NCBI GenBank assembly: GCA_036505615.1
Contig: DASXTB010000394.1
Location: forward strand, 1 to 40,485
Direction: 5' to 3'
Length of the DNA: 40,485 bases
From: DASXTB01 sp036505615
GTDB taxonomy: Bacteria; Acidobacteriota; UBA6911; JACQSX01
Shown: in pieces, positions 7,600-14,285 of the stretch
Layout: every line of letters starts with the position of its first letter
Position numbering within the stretch: the stretch's first letter is position 1
Notes under the pieces: model-generated
Told to the model about the DNA's origin: nothing
Databases searched by the model: none
Seen by the model: only the letters and a program-made list of their open reading frames with translations
Position numbers and translations under genes: made by a program

Positions 7600-8967
7600 C
7601 TATTTCTTCTCTGCTGTCTTCTTCTCGGCCGTAACCCATAACCGTGTTTCATTGGATTCAGTCAGATACTTCTTTGAAACGCGCTGCACGTCGGCCGCAG
7701 TCACTTTCTGGTAGTTGGCCAGCTCTGTATTGTAAAGCTGGGGGTTTCCGTGCAGCACAGCCATCCTGCCCAGCGAATCGGCTTTCGACTGAGCCGATTG
7801 CCTGCCGATGACAAATTGAGCGATCACTTTATTCTTGGCCTTGGCCAGTTCCTCTTCCGAGACCGGAGCTTTGCCCATTCCTTCTAACACGTCGTGCAGG
7901 CTGGCAGAGACCTGCTTGATGTCCTTTCCCTGGTTGGCTACCGCGAAACCAAAGAAGATGGAAGGTCCCTCGAGAAGGAAGGTATTGCCCGCTGCGGCCA
8001 CCGCTACCTGTTCCTCGTAAACCAGCCGCCGGTATATGCGTGAGCTTTGTCCTGAAGACAGAATCTCGGAGGCGATTTCCAGCGCATAGCTGTCGGGAGA
8101 ACCAGCCGGCGGCATATGGTAAGCGCTGATAATAGCGGGAAGGGGGACGTTGCTGTAAGACTTGCTGAGCTCGGCCAAGGCAGTCTGTGCAGGCTCTGTG
8201 GCGTTGACCCTGGGCACGGGTTTGGCGCTGTGCGGAAGACGGCCGAAGTGTTTCTTGGCGTAAGACAGAGCCTTTCCAGGTTCAAAATCTCCAACGATTA
8301 CCAGTGTGGCATTGTTGGGCACATAGAATGTATTGAAGAATTCTTGAACATCGGCAGTCGTGGCCTTGTTCAGGTCTTCCATGCTTCCGATTGGCAGGTG
8401 CTTATAAGGGTACACGCGGAAAGTCGCATTCAAGATATCCTCGAACACCAGCCCATAGGGGGGATTGTCGGTGCGGAGCCGCCGCTCCTCCTTGACCACT
8501 TCACGCTCCTTGGTGAAGTTCTCCGGGCTGATGTTGAGCGATTCCATCCGGTCGGCCTCAAGCCAGATCATCCGCTCGAGATAGTTGGATGGAAATGTCT
8601 CCCAGTACACGGTCTGATCAAAAGTGGTGTAAGCGTTGACCGTACCTCCGGCTTCGCGGACATAACGCATGTGTTCTTCGGGTCCGACATTCTTCGACCC
8701 ACGAAACATCAGATGTTCAAAAAGATGTGCAAAGCCGGTGCGGCCCGGGCGCTCATCTTTCGAGCCCACGTGATACCACACCTGCATGTTGATGACGGGA
8801 CGCGAATGGTCTTCCGCCATGACCACTTTCATTCCGTTGGGTATACTTTGGCTTTCGATTTTGAGAAACGGAGGTTTTACATCGGCGGCAGCCCAAAGAG
8901 TCGGCACTGCCAGCATCCAGATCATCGCATAGGCGGCAGAAAAGGCTTTCACGAAAGTTCTGTTCAT
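7600..8967 (-). CDS. M16-family zinc metallopeptidase, catalytic subunit
   Basis: From the ATG at 8967 (preceded by AAAGGTGG) the product has 455 residues; a longer frame to 9057 exists, but its extra 30 residues come from repeat DNA. A signal peptide (MNRTFVKAFSAAYAMIWMLA) is followed by the M16 N-terminal domain: IPNGMKVVMAEDHSRP, then the inverted zinc motif HLFEH at residues 81-85 and the third ligand within EREVVKEERR near residue 160. The C-terminal domain (about 230-440) contains ISAYHMPPAGSPDSYALEIA. It is likely a periplasmic peptidase acting with the non-catalytic M16 protein encoded just downstream on the same strand. The two are 233 bases apart, with a repeat copy between them. 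The Lys-rich C-terminus (AEKKTAEKK) is short and unstructured. Confidence 0.92.
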   Translation of the reverse strand: MNRTFVKAFSAAYAMIWMLAVPTLWAAADVKPPFLKIESQSIPNGMKVVMAEDHSRPVINMQVWYHVGSKDERPGRTGFAHLFEHLMFRGSKNVGPEEHMRYVREAGGTVNAYTTFDQTVYWETFPSNYLERMIWLEADRMESLNISPENFTKEREVVKEERRLRTDNPPYGLVFEDILNATFRVYPYKHLPIGSMEDLNKATTADVQEFFNTFYVPNNATLVIVGDFEPGKALSYAKKHFGRLPHSAKPVPRVNATEPAQTALAELSKSYSNVPLPAIISAYHMPPAGSPDSYALEIASEILSSGQSSRIYRRLVYEEQVAVAAAGNTFLLEGPSIFFGFAVANQGKDIKQVSASLHDVLEGMGKAPVSEEELAKAKNKVIAQFVIGRQSAQSKADSLGRMAVLHGNPQLYNTELANYQKVTAADVQRVSKKYLTESNETRLWVTAEKKTAEKK

Positions 8968-8989
8968 AACGTCCACCTTTCGGGCTCTT

Positions 8990-9099
8990 AACCACGGGGA
9001 ACACTGGGGACACGGGGGTAGCTGATGATTTCTCATAAAATTCTTGGTCGCAGTCAATAACCCTTGTTATACCCCGTGTTCCCAGTGTTCCCTGTGGTT
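8990..9099. repeat. Inverted repeat upstream of the M16 gene
   Basis: AACCACGGGGAACACTGGGG (8990-9009, continuing to about 9020) pairs imperfectly with TACCCCGTGTTCCCAGTGTT (9070-9089, continuing to 9099). The spacer is about 49 bases. The location, between two minus-strand genes and just before the start of 7600-8967, means that the structure would be present in the leader of the M16 transcript or end the preceding one. Confidence 0.7.
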
Positions 9100-9144
9100 G
9101 ATTGGTCTGTAGGACAATCTCGCCCTACGCACCTGCACAATCAA

Positions 9145-10467
9145 TTAACCCGCCGGCGACTCGACCGGACGATCGCGGATGGCCTCCGTACTTGAATCCC
9201 AGTACAGCTTCTTGCCCTCGCGGTAAGCGCGAGCCGCCATAATGACTGCTACAGAGTGTGCAAATCCGTTGAGCACGGTCGCGTTCGGCTGTTTGCGGCT
9301 GCGCAGGCAGTCCAGCCAGTTGGTCATATGTGACGGATCGCCGTCGCCAATAAACGTGGGCGGAACGCGGTCGTCGCCGGGAAGGGTAACGTATTTCTGG
9401 GCTCTCTTGACGTTCGGATTGTCCTCATGAGTGCTCTTCTCTTCCACCCATTCCCATCGGGGGCTTCCTTCACCGCCGATATTGATCAACGTCGCCGTTT
9501 TTCCCATGATGCGTGTGAAGCTATCGCTATCGTTTCCAAAACTGGTTGAGTAGCTGACCAGGAAACCCTTGGGGTATTCCAGCAGGGCCTGGAATGTATC
9601 GGGGTTTTCGCGCCCATCCTTCCAGGCAAAGACTCCTCCGTGAGCGACCACCGCTTTGGGGAAGTGATCATCCAGAAAATAGTGAATCAGATCGATACCG
9701 TGGCTCATCCACTGGTCGGCAATACCACTGGAAAAGTCTTTGTAAAGCCGGAACTCAAAATACATCCTTGGGTCAAACGGACGGTATGGCTTGGTCAACA
9801 GCCACTTCCGCCAGTCAGTGTCCTGCTCCCGAATCTGGTTCACTTCGGAACGGCCTCGCCAGCGTGGTCCGTGATAGTTCCAGACGATCTCTACTTTACT
9901 GACCTCGCCCAGCGCGCCCGTGCGGATCAAGTCTCTAGCTGCGATCTGATAAGCTTCGCTCCGATGCTGTGTACCGACTTGAACGATCAGTTTCCGCTGC
10001 AGTACGGCGTCGCGAGCGGCCTTGGCCTCTTCAAGGACATTAGCCATGGGCTTTTCGCAATAGGCATCTTTGCCGGCTTCGGCAACGAGTTTCAGGATGG
10101 GCGCATGCTGGAAATCACCGGTGGAAATGAGAACGGCGTCTACGTCCTTCAGCGAAAGCAAATCATCCATGTACTGAAACGACCGCGGCGCTCTTCCGTA
10201 GACCTCCTGGGCCCGCGCAGAGGCGGCTTCACGATTCACTTTCCACAGGTCGCACACCGCCGTCATTTCGGCATTCTTGGCCGTTTTCAGCTGCGCCGCT
10301 ATCCCGGCCAGTTCTTTGCCCCGCCGGCCCACGCCGATATGACCGAGCGAAATACGATCGTTGGCTCCCAGGATGCGGCGGTACGAGAGGGCGCTGCCGG
10401 TGATAGCGCCGCCGGCAACCATGGCGGCCTGATTGAGAAAAGATCTTCTATTGATTTTTGGCTTCAT
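9145..10467 (-). CDS. Tat-exported Gfo/Idh/MocA-family oxidoreductase
   Basis: The 440-residue protein opens with a twin-arginine signal (NRRSFLNQAAMVAGGAITGS). A Rossmann domain follows: LGHIGVGRRGKELAG, DLWKVN, VDAVLISTGDFQHA and the diagnostic CEKPMA near residue 135, where the Lys sits in the active site. The C-terminal alpha/beta domain (from about residue 165) contains the DQWMSHGIDLIHYF segment, with Asp and His positions typical of catalytic residues. Members oxidise or rearrange sugars and inositols using tightly held NAD(P). Tat export fits a folded cofactor-bearing enzyme and is common for this family in Acidobacteria and Planctomycetes. AGGAG precedes the ATG. The substrate is not predictable. 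The gene stands alone, with a large repeat upstream. Confidence 0.92.
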   Translation of the reverse strand: MKPKINRRSFLNQAAMVAGGAITGSALSYRRILGANDRISLGHIGVGRRGKELAGIAAQLKTAKNAEMTAVCDLWKVNREAASARAQEVYGRAPRSFQYMDDLLSLKDVDAVLISTGDFQHAPILKLVAEAGKDAYCEKPMANVLEEAKAARDAVLQRKLIVQVGTQHRSEAYQIAARDLIRTGALGEVSKVEIVWNYHGPRWRGRSEVNQIREQDTDWRKWLLTKPYRPFDPRMYFEFRLYKDFSSGIADQWMSHGIDLIHYFLDDHFPKAVVAHGGVFAWKDGRENPDTFQALLEYPKGFLVSYSTSFGNDSDSFTRIMGKTATLINIGGEGSPRWEWVEEKSTHEDNPNVKRAQKYVTLPGDDRVPPTFIGDGDPSHMTNWLDCLRSRKQPNATVLNGFAHSVAVIMAARAYREGKKLYWDSSTEAIRDRPVESPAG

Positions 10468-10656
10468 ATGTACTCCTAGGTGGCTCCAATGGAGAATTCT
10501 CTCCCTATCGGAAAGTATTTAATAATAGCCGCAAAATGGACGCGAATGAACGCGAATGTTTTTTGGATTTTGCAGGCAGCGGAAAGAAACAGAAATCTGC
10601 AAGTCGCGGCGCAGCCGCGCGCCTGACGCGCCCGTCCGCGAAGCGGACCGGGCGCC

Positions 10657-10933
10657 GCGAAGCGGACCAATAACAGTAGCCGGAGGTACCGAAGCGCGAA
10701 GCGCGAGACACCCCCGGTAAGCAATCCCGAACATCGCCCGGACCGCGCAAGCGGTCCCATCAGGTTCGGCATTCATGGATGCCAAAGATAACGCTCCTTG
10801 TCAACTATACAGCCGGGCGGCCGGGGAATTTACGAGAGGAAAAATGGGACCGCTTGCGCGGTCCGATTCCGTGCAGGGAATCGCTGACCGGGGGTGCCAG
10901 GCACCCCCGGCTACTGTTATTGGTCCGCTTCGC
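10657..10933. repeat. Composite long palindrome, copy 1
   Basis: The outer arms at 10657-10683 and 10907-10933 are perfect 27-base reverse complements (GCGAAGCGGACC...GTAGCCGG). The inner arms at 10740-10758 and 10846-10864 are perfect 19-base reverse complements (GGACCGCGCAAGCGGTCCC). Between the inner arms is an 87-base interior (GGTTCGGCATTCATGGATGCC, then AAAGATAACGCTC) that recurs in copy 2 at 23567-23937. An extra GTCCGCGAAGCGGAC palindrome lies at 10634-10648. The gap from 10468 to 11180 holds this element, the next repeat and no gene. Confidence 0.85.
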
Positions 10934-10939
10934 GGACAT

Positions 10940-11045
10940 TGGAGTTTGGACATTTTGGAGAGAAGGCCTGAGGGCCGTCTCCCGCACAATCTTTCATCGT
11001 GCAGGAGACGCCCCACGGGGGCGTCTCGCCAATAGCGCCGCTTCG
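10940..11045 (-). repeat. Interspersed repeat with 34-base core, copy C (inverted)
   Basis: It abuts the right arm of the composite palindrome. Read on the minus strand it has the core starting TCCTGCACGATGAAAGATTG (11006 down to 10973) with flanking GAGACG hairpins, as in copies at 7425 and 14113. The direct adjacency of two unrelated repeat families suggests nested insertion. Confidence 0.75.
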
Positions 11046-11180
11046 CGGACAAAGGCCGGTGAAAGCGGCCTGCCTAGAGCTATTTACTTCGTCTTTTATC
11101 GGCCGTAGACAGGATTGTGCACTCATGCTTACTTTAAAGGTGACTGGCTGTGCAGTCGTTTCCGTACCAGGAGGGATCTG

Positions 11181-11579
11181 ATGACAACCGCACTTGAGCG
11201 ACCAAAAGTTTTATCTGCCAGCGCGCTGGCTGGAAATAGAGTCGAAAACCAGTCGGGTGACAGCTTGGGAAAGATCGAGGACTTGATGATTGATTTGAAT
11301 GTCGGACGGGTGGCATATGCCGTCCTGTCTTTTGGTAGTTTTCTTGGCGTGGGCGGCAAGCTGTTTGCCGTTCCCTGGTATGCGCTCAGACTGGACTTCG
11401 ACAGAAATGTATTCATCCTCGACGTGGACAAGGAGATCCTCACCAATGCGCCCGGCTTCGACAAGGAAAACTGGCCTGACATGACCAACGCCAGTTGGGC
11501 GCTGGGGATTCACAAGTATTATGGATACCGCCCTTACTGGGAGGAATCTTCCGCCACCGCGCCCAGAAAAGTACTGTGA
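11181..11579 (+). CDS. PRC-barrel domain protein
   Basis: The 132-residue product contains a PRC-barrel domain: residues 10-85 hold SASALAGNRVENQSGDSLGK, IEDLMIDLNVGRVAYAVLSF and GKLFAVPWYALRLD, the conserved order of strands in photosynthetic-reaction-centre-like barrels. The C-terminal part (FDKENWPDMTN... YYGYRPYWE) is typical of stand-alone bacterial PRC proteins. The ATG at 11181 is preceded by an excellent AGGAGG; a longer frame to 11115 adds only upstream DNA. PRC-barrel proteins are small adaptors implicated in RNA processing, photosynthesis or stress, and no specific role can be given here. No signal peptide is present, so it is cytoplasmic. Confidence 0.9.
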   Translation: MTTALERPKVLSASALAGNRVENQSGDSLGKIEDLMIDLNVGRVAYAVLSFGSFLGVGGKLFAVPWYALRLDFDRNVFILDVDKEILTNAPGFDKENWPDMTNASWALGIHKYYGYRPYWEESSATAPRKVL

Positions 11580-11644
11580 CGGCCGCGAAACGCCGGCGCA
11601 GAAGTCCGCTGAGGAGCCCAGTAGCCCTGACATTCACAAGTCTT

Positions 11645-11735
11645 CTGCAAAAGGCTCAACGCAAAGGCGCAGTAAAAACGTTGAATTTTGTTTATCGTTC
11701 TTTCTGCCTTCTGCGTTCCGCCTTCTGCCTTCGGT
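11645..11735 (+). repeat. Single-arm relative of the perfect inverted repeat at 24069
   Basis: The sequence AAAAGGCTCAACGCAAAGGC near 11649 matches the outer and inner edge of the arms at 24069-24221 (AAAAG..AACGCAAAGGCG). It then diverges into a pyrimidine-rich run with CCTTCTGC repeated. It fills the gap between the PRC-barrel gene and the convergent membrane-protein gene. Confidence 0.45.
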
Positions 11736-11772
11736 AACCTATTGGAACGAAGTTCGCCATGAATAATGCGGG

Positions 11773-12477
11773 CTATGGGATAACGACGGCTCGAGTTGGA
11801 GCAATCGTACTTTCCTCGGATAGCTCCTTCGCCGGCGACCCGGCAAGCATTATCTCGGCAAATCGTCCCCACAAAACTGCCAGCGCCGTCAGAACGTAGA
11901 AACAGACCACACCCAGCACCAATCCCACGATTGACCAGAAGAGCGCCTCATCGAGGCTGTTGACCTGATGAAACCCAATCTGTATCGGCACCCAGGAATA
12001 CAAAACGGGAGTGAGAACCAAAGCACCCACCATAGCTATTGAAGTCACGCTGACGATGAAAGCGAGCATTCCAAAAGGAAACTTTGCCAGAAGATACACC
12101 AGTCCCTTCCAGGTTGACGAGTCCCCGAGCATGAGCTTGACCCGCAACCACAGACCCTGCACAGGAACCCTCTGCGGCTGGGGCGCGGCAATATCGGCGC
12201 CCAACATCGAAGCCGCCAGTCTTCGTTCGAACACGACAAGAGCCCGGGACACAAACAAGGCGCCGAGCAGGATCACAATGCCGACGCCGATCACCAGCGT
12301 TGCAACCCCGGCTGAGAGAGCGACTGTCAGGAAAACGAAATAAAACAGGCCTAACGGAAAAGCCAGCAACAGGTAGAGGATCTGCAGATAGGCTTGCCGG
12401 CTGGCAATAACTTCGGTAAATGTTCCAATACGGAGACGTCTTTTCTCCGGCAATGGCTGGTTCACTCGGCCTCCCAC
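11773..12477 (-). CDS. Membrane protein with stand-alone putative sensor domain
   Basis: The 234-residue protein has four predicted membrane segments: about residues 30-50 (LQILYLLLAFPLGLFYFVFL), 55-80, 130-155 and 185-210. Two short cytoplasmic loops separate them, one with RALVVFERRLAASMLGAD. This layout matches the putative sensor domain (PF13796-like) that usually sits at the N-terminus of histidine kinases. Here there is no kinase domain after it, so the protein is a sensor-only form. Its start is uncertain: GTG at 12477 has no clear ribosome binding site, but GTG at 12465 follows GGGAGG by four bases. No partner gene is adjacent. Signal and role are unknown. Confidence 0.75.
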   Translation of the reverse strand: MGGRVNQPLPEKRRLRIGTFTEVIASRQAYLQILYLLLAFPLGLFYFVFLTVALSAGVATLVIGVGIVILLGALFVSRALVVFERRLAASMLGADIAAPQPQRVPVQGLWLRVKLMLGDSSTWKGLVYLLAKFPFGMLAFIVSVTSIAMVGALVLTPVLYSWVPIQIGFHQVNSLDEALFWSIVGLVLGVVCFYVLTALAVLWGRFAEIMLAGSPAKELSEESTIAPTRAVVIP

Positions 12478-12521
12478 GATGATATTACGGGAGATTAAGA
12501 ATAAAAGTTCGGCCTTTTCGC

Positions 12522-12791
12522 GTGACGCCCGGAGGAGCTTTTCGGGTATTTCGCAGCAGGAATCGAGGCGATTCCTGGGAGCCGCTTACCAGCGGGCTTC
12601 CGCAAACTAACGCCTATCAAAATGTGCTGCGAGCCGCCATGACGACCGACTTGCTCGATCCGCCGGGCATCTATGTCGGGACTCAAGGCGGCCAGATTGT
12701 GGCCAGCAGAGATGGGGGAGACCACTGGGAACTCATTTTGAACTGGCTGCCTCCAATTTATTCACCGGAAACAGCCGCTCTGGAAAACTAG
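12522..12791 (+). pseudogene. C-terminal fragment of a BNR/sialidase-like beta-propeller protein
   Basis: The frame reads VFRSRNRGDSWEPLTSGLPQ, then LLDPPGIYVGTQGGQIVAS and RDGGDHWELILNWLPPIYS. The repeated S-x-D-x-G-x-x-W (here SRNRGDSW and SRDGGDHW) is the BNR Asp-box of exo-sialidase-like or glycosyl-hydrolase-like propellers. Only the last two blades remain (89 residues against 300 or more in intact members). No upstream frame continues the homology: the sequence before 12522 is the start region of the divergent sensor gene. It is therefore a decayed gene end, unlikely to be expressed. 12792-13020 has nothing recognisable. Confidence 0.65.
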
Positions 12792-13020
12792 CGCCGCCTG
12801 ATGGCTGCGCGAATTTTGCATCATCCCAACCTGCCAGGAAGTCACGATGGCCCGAAGTCAATTACTGAACGGGTTCGTGTCGCCGTGACTTCGTGGCATG
12901 AGACCGATGACACTTTGATTGCGTCCTATTTGCAGATTGGGTCAGCGTGCTACTTGACACGTGGAGTCGACCTGCAGCGCTCCAGAGTGCTTTAAGGCGT
13001 ACTGATTTGCCAACATGGAT

Positions 13021-13155
13021 GTGCGTGATCGTGGTCGTTGACGTGCACGTGGAGGTGGCCGTAGACGGCTTTTCCTTTGGTTGTGGCATTTTGGCCACTG
13101 TAGGACCGTGAACGTAGTCGTGATCGGCTTTTATATTGGGTTGCGGCTTGGCCAC
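13021..13155 (-). repeat. Hexamer-rhythm palindromic element, copy 2
   Basis: Read on the plus strand, the array GATCGTGGTCGTTGACGTGC leads through GGCCGTAGACGGC to TTTTCCTTTGGTTGTGGC and the border GGCCACTGTAG. A second tail (GTAGTCGTGATCGGC with TTTTATATTGGGTTGCGGCT, then TGGCC) follows. On the minus strand this matches the 2982 copy: CTACAGTGGCC..GCCACAACCAAAGGAAAAGCCG. The array consists of ACG/CGT every six bases. Confidence 0.7.
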
Positions 13156-13198
13156 GCCGTGTCCCAGTGGTAAACGAAATTAGTCCCAGTTTCTCAAG

Positions 13199-13747
13199 TC
13201 ATGCCTTTGCTGCTCCGGATGCCTGAGCCATGCGCGCCTGCATCTCCCGTGTCATGTGAGGCACCATTCCCAGCATTCGCTCGATCAACATGAGCTGAGC
13301 CCTGTGGTGCATTTCGTGCTCTTTGACCCCCAGAATCATTTCAAACCGGCTCTTGGAGGCGGGCGTCATGCCGGGCCGCATGTTGACGCGCTCGGCCAGG
13401 ACTTCGTCGGTTAACCCTGAAAGCCAGCTCGCCCACTGCTCGCCTCCGTGGCGAAGCATTTCAAGAAGCTGGGCTTTGCTCCTGGGCTGTTTCTCGTCGG
13501 CCAAGGTTTGCTGCAGGAGCGATGCAAAATCAAACCCCTCCAGGGTGGTTCGGCGTTCCACGGCGTGAATCCGGTGCTGAAAGCTCGGCGCCGCCACAAT
13601 ATGGACCAATGTTTCCGCGACGCTCCGCGTGTCGGCCGCTGCCCGGAAGCCATACTTCTCTTCCGGGATTTCTTCAGCTATAAGAATCGTATTTTTGCGA
13701 ACAGTTTGAAAACTTTCCGCCAACTCCTTCGCCCCGTAGTAGTTCAT
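13199..13747 (-). CDS. DinB-family (DUF664-like) metal-binding four-helix protein
   Basis: The 182-residue protein shows the DinB/YfiT four-helix plan. The first metal-ligand histidine is in ETLVHIVAAPSF near residue 47, and the C-terminal pair is in ILGVKEHEMHHRAQLMLIER near residues 140-150, giving the three-histidine site usual for the family. DinB-like proteins may act as thiol-dependent transferases or hydrolases, but no function is known for this one. I placed the start at the ATG at 13747 because it follows GAGGAGA at six bases; a longer GTG start at 13762 is less likely. The C-terminus is Ala/Met-rich. It is a single gene with no operon partner. Confidence 0.9.
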   Translation of the reverse strand: MNYYGAKELAESFQTVRKNTILIAEEIPEEKYGFRAAADTRSVAETLVHIVAAPSFQHRIHAVERRTTLEGFDFASLLQQTLADEKQPRSKAQLLEMLRHGGEQWASWLSGLTDEVLAERVNMRPGMTPASKSRFEMILGVKEHEMHHRAQLMLIERMLGMVPHMTREMQARMAQASGAAKA

Positions 13748-13944
13748 GAGATCTCCTCGCAAATTAGAGTTCCAAAACGTATTATGCTACCGCTATTCAA
13801 AAGTATTCTTCTCTGTCTGCCAAGCAAAATGGTTTTTTACGGATTGAATCAATTTTTTCACGCCATCTTACGGGCGCGCTTCTGATTTGACAACCTCTGA
13901 CGGGCGGGCCTGCCCAACGCCGCTCCGGGGGTTCTTAGCATTAT

Positions 13945-13980
13945 ATTTGAAGACTCAACAAAATTTGAAGACTCAACGAA
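13945..13980. repeat. 18-base tandem duplication
   Basis: ATTTGAAGACTCAACAAA is followed directly by ATTTGAAGACTCAACGAA, two units with one mismatch. It sits in an AT-richer stretch (13750-14040) that holds no gene and no other structure that I can see. Confidence 0.7.
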
Positions 13981-14112
13981 CGATTCGCCGTCCAGATTCG
14001 TCTAATTTCCTATAGCCGGGCCACAAAGTGCACTTTCAGTCTCCGAGGCGATCGCCGACCAGAAGAGATATGATCAGATCGGACCCGGAACCGTGAGAAT
14101 GTGAGAAAAAAT

Positions 14113-14225
14113 GGTAGCGCCGCGAAGCGGTGCTATTGGAGAGACGCCCCGCGGGGTGTCTCCTGCACGATGAAAGATTGCGCGGGAGACGGCCCACCGG
14201 CCGTCGCTCCAAAATGTCCAAGCCC
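14113..14225 (+). repeat. Interspersed repeat with 34-base core, copy B
   Basis: It has the same architecture as the copy at 7425: GCGCCGCGAAGCGGTGC, paired GAGACGCC hairpins, the core at 14161-14194 and a final GAGACGGCCC..GGCCGTCGCTCC. It ends 60 bases before the M1 peptidase start. Its frame is open into that gene, giving a false 52-residue N-terminal extension. Confidence 0.8.
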
Positions 14226-14285
14226 GAGGGCCGGCCGGGGCCGGAGCTACACGTCTTCTCACGTTGTGACAAGCTAGGAGGCAAC

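Noticed and set aside
8116..8991. Long plus-strand frame of 291 codons opposite the M16 gene
   Set aside because: It is the antisense shadow of the clear M16 gene on the minus strand and has no recognisable family.
9640..10479. Plus-strand frame of 279 codons opposite the Gfo/Idh/MocA gene
   Set aside because: Shadow frame; the opposite strand has the Tat signal and EKP motif.
12801..12995. 64-codon frame after the BNR remnant
   Set aside because: No ribosome binding site, no recognised motif and no protein-like pattern; it lies between two decayed regions.
14130..14285. N-terminal extension of the M1 peptidase frame by 52 residues
   Set aside because: These codons belong to the 34-base-core repeat, the same peptide is encoded by the unrelated copy at 7425, and a signal peptide with an AGGAGG site begins at 14286.
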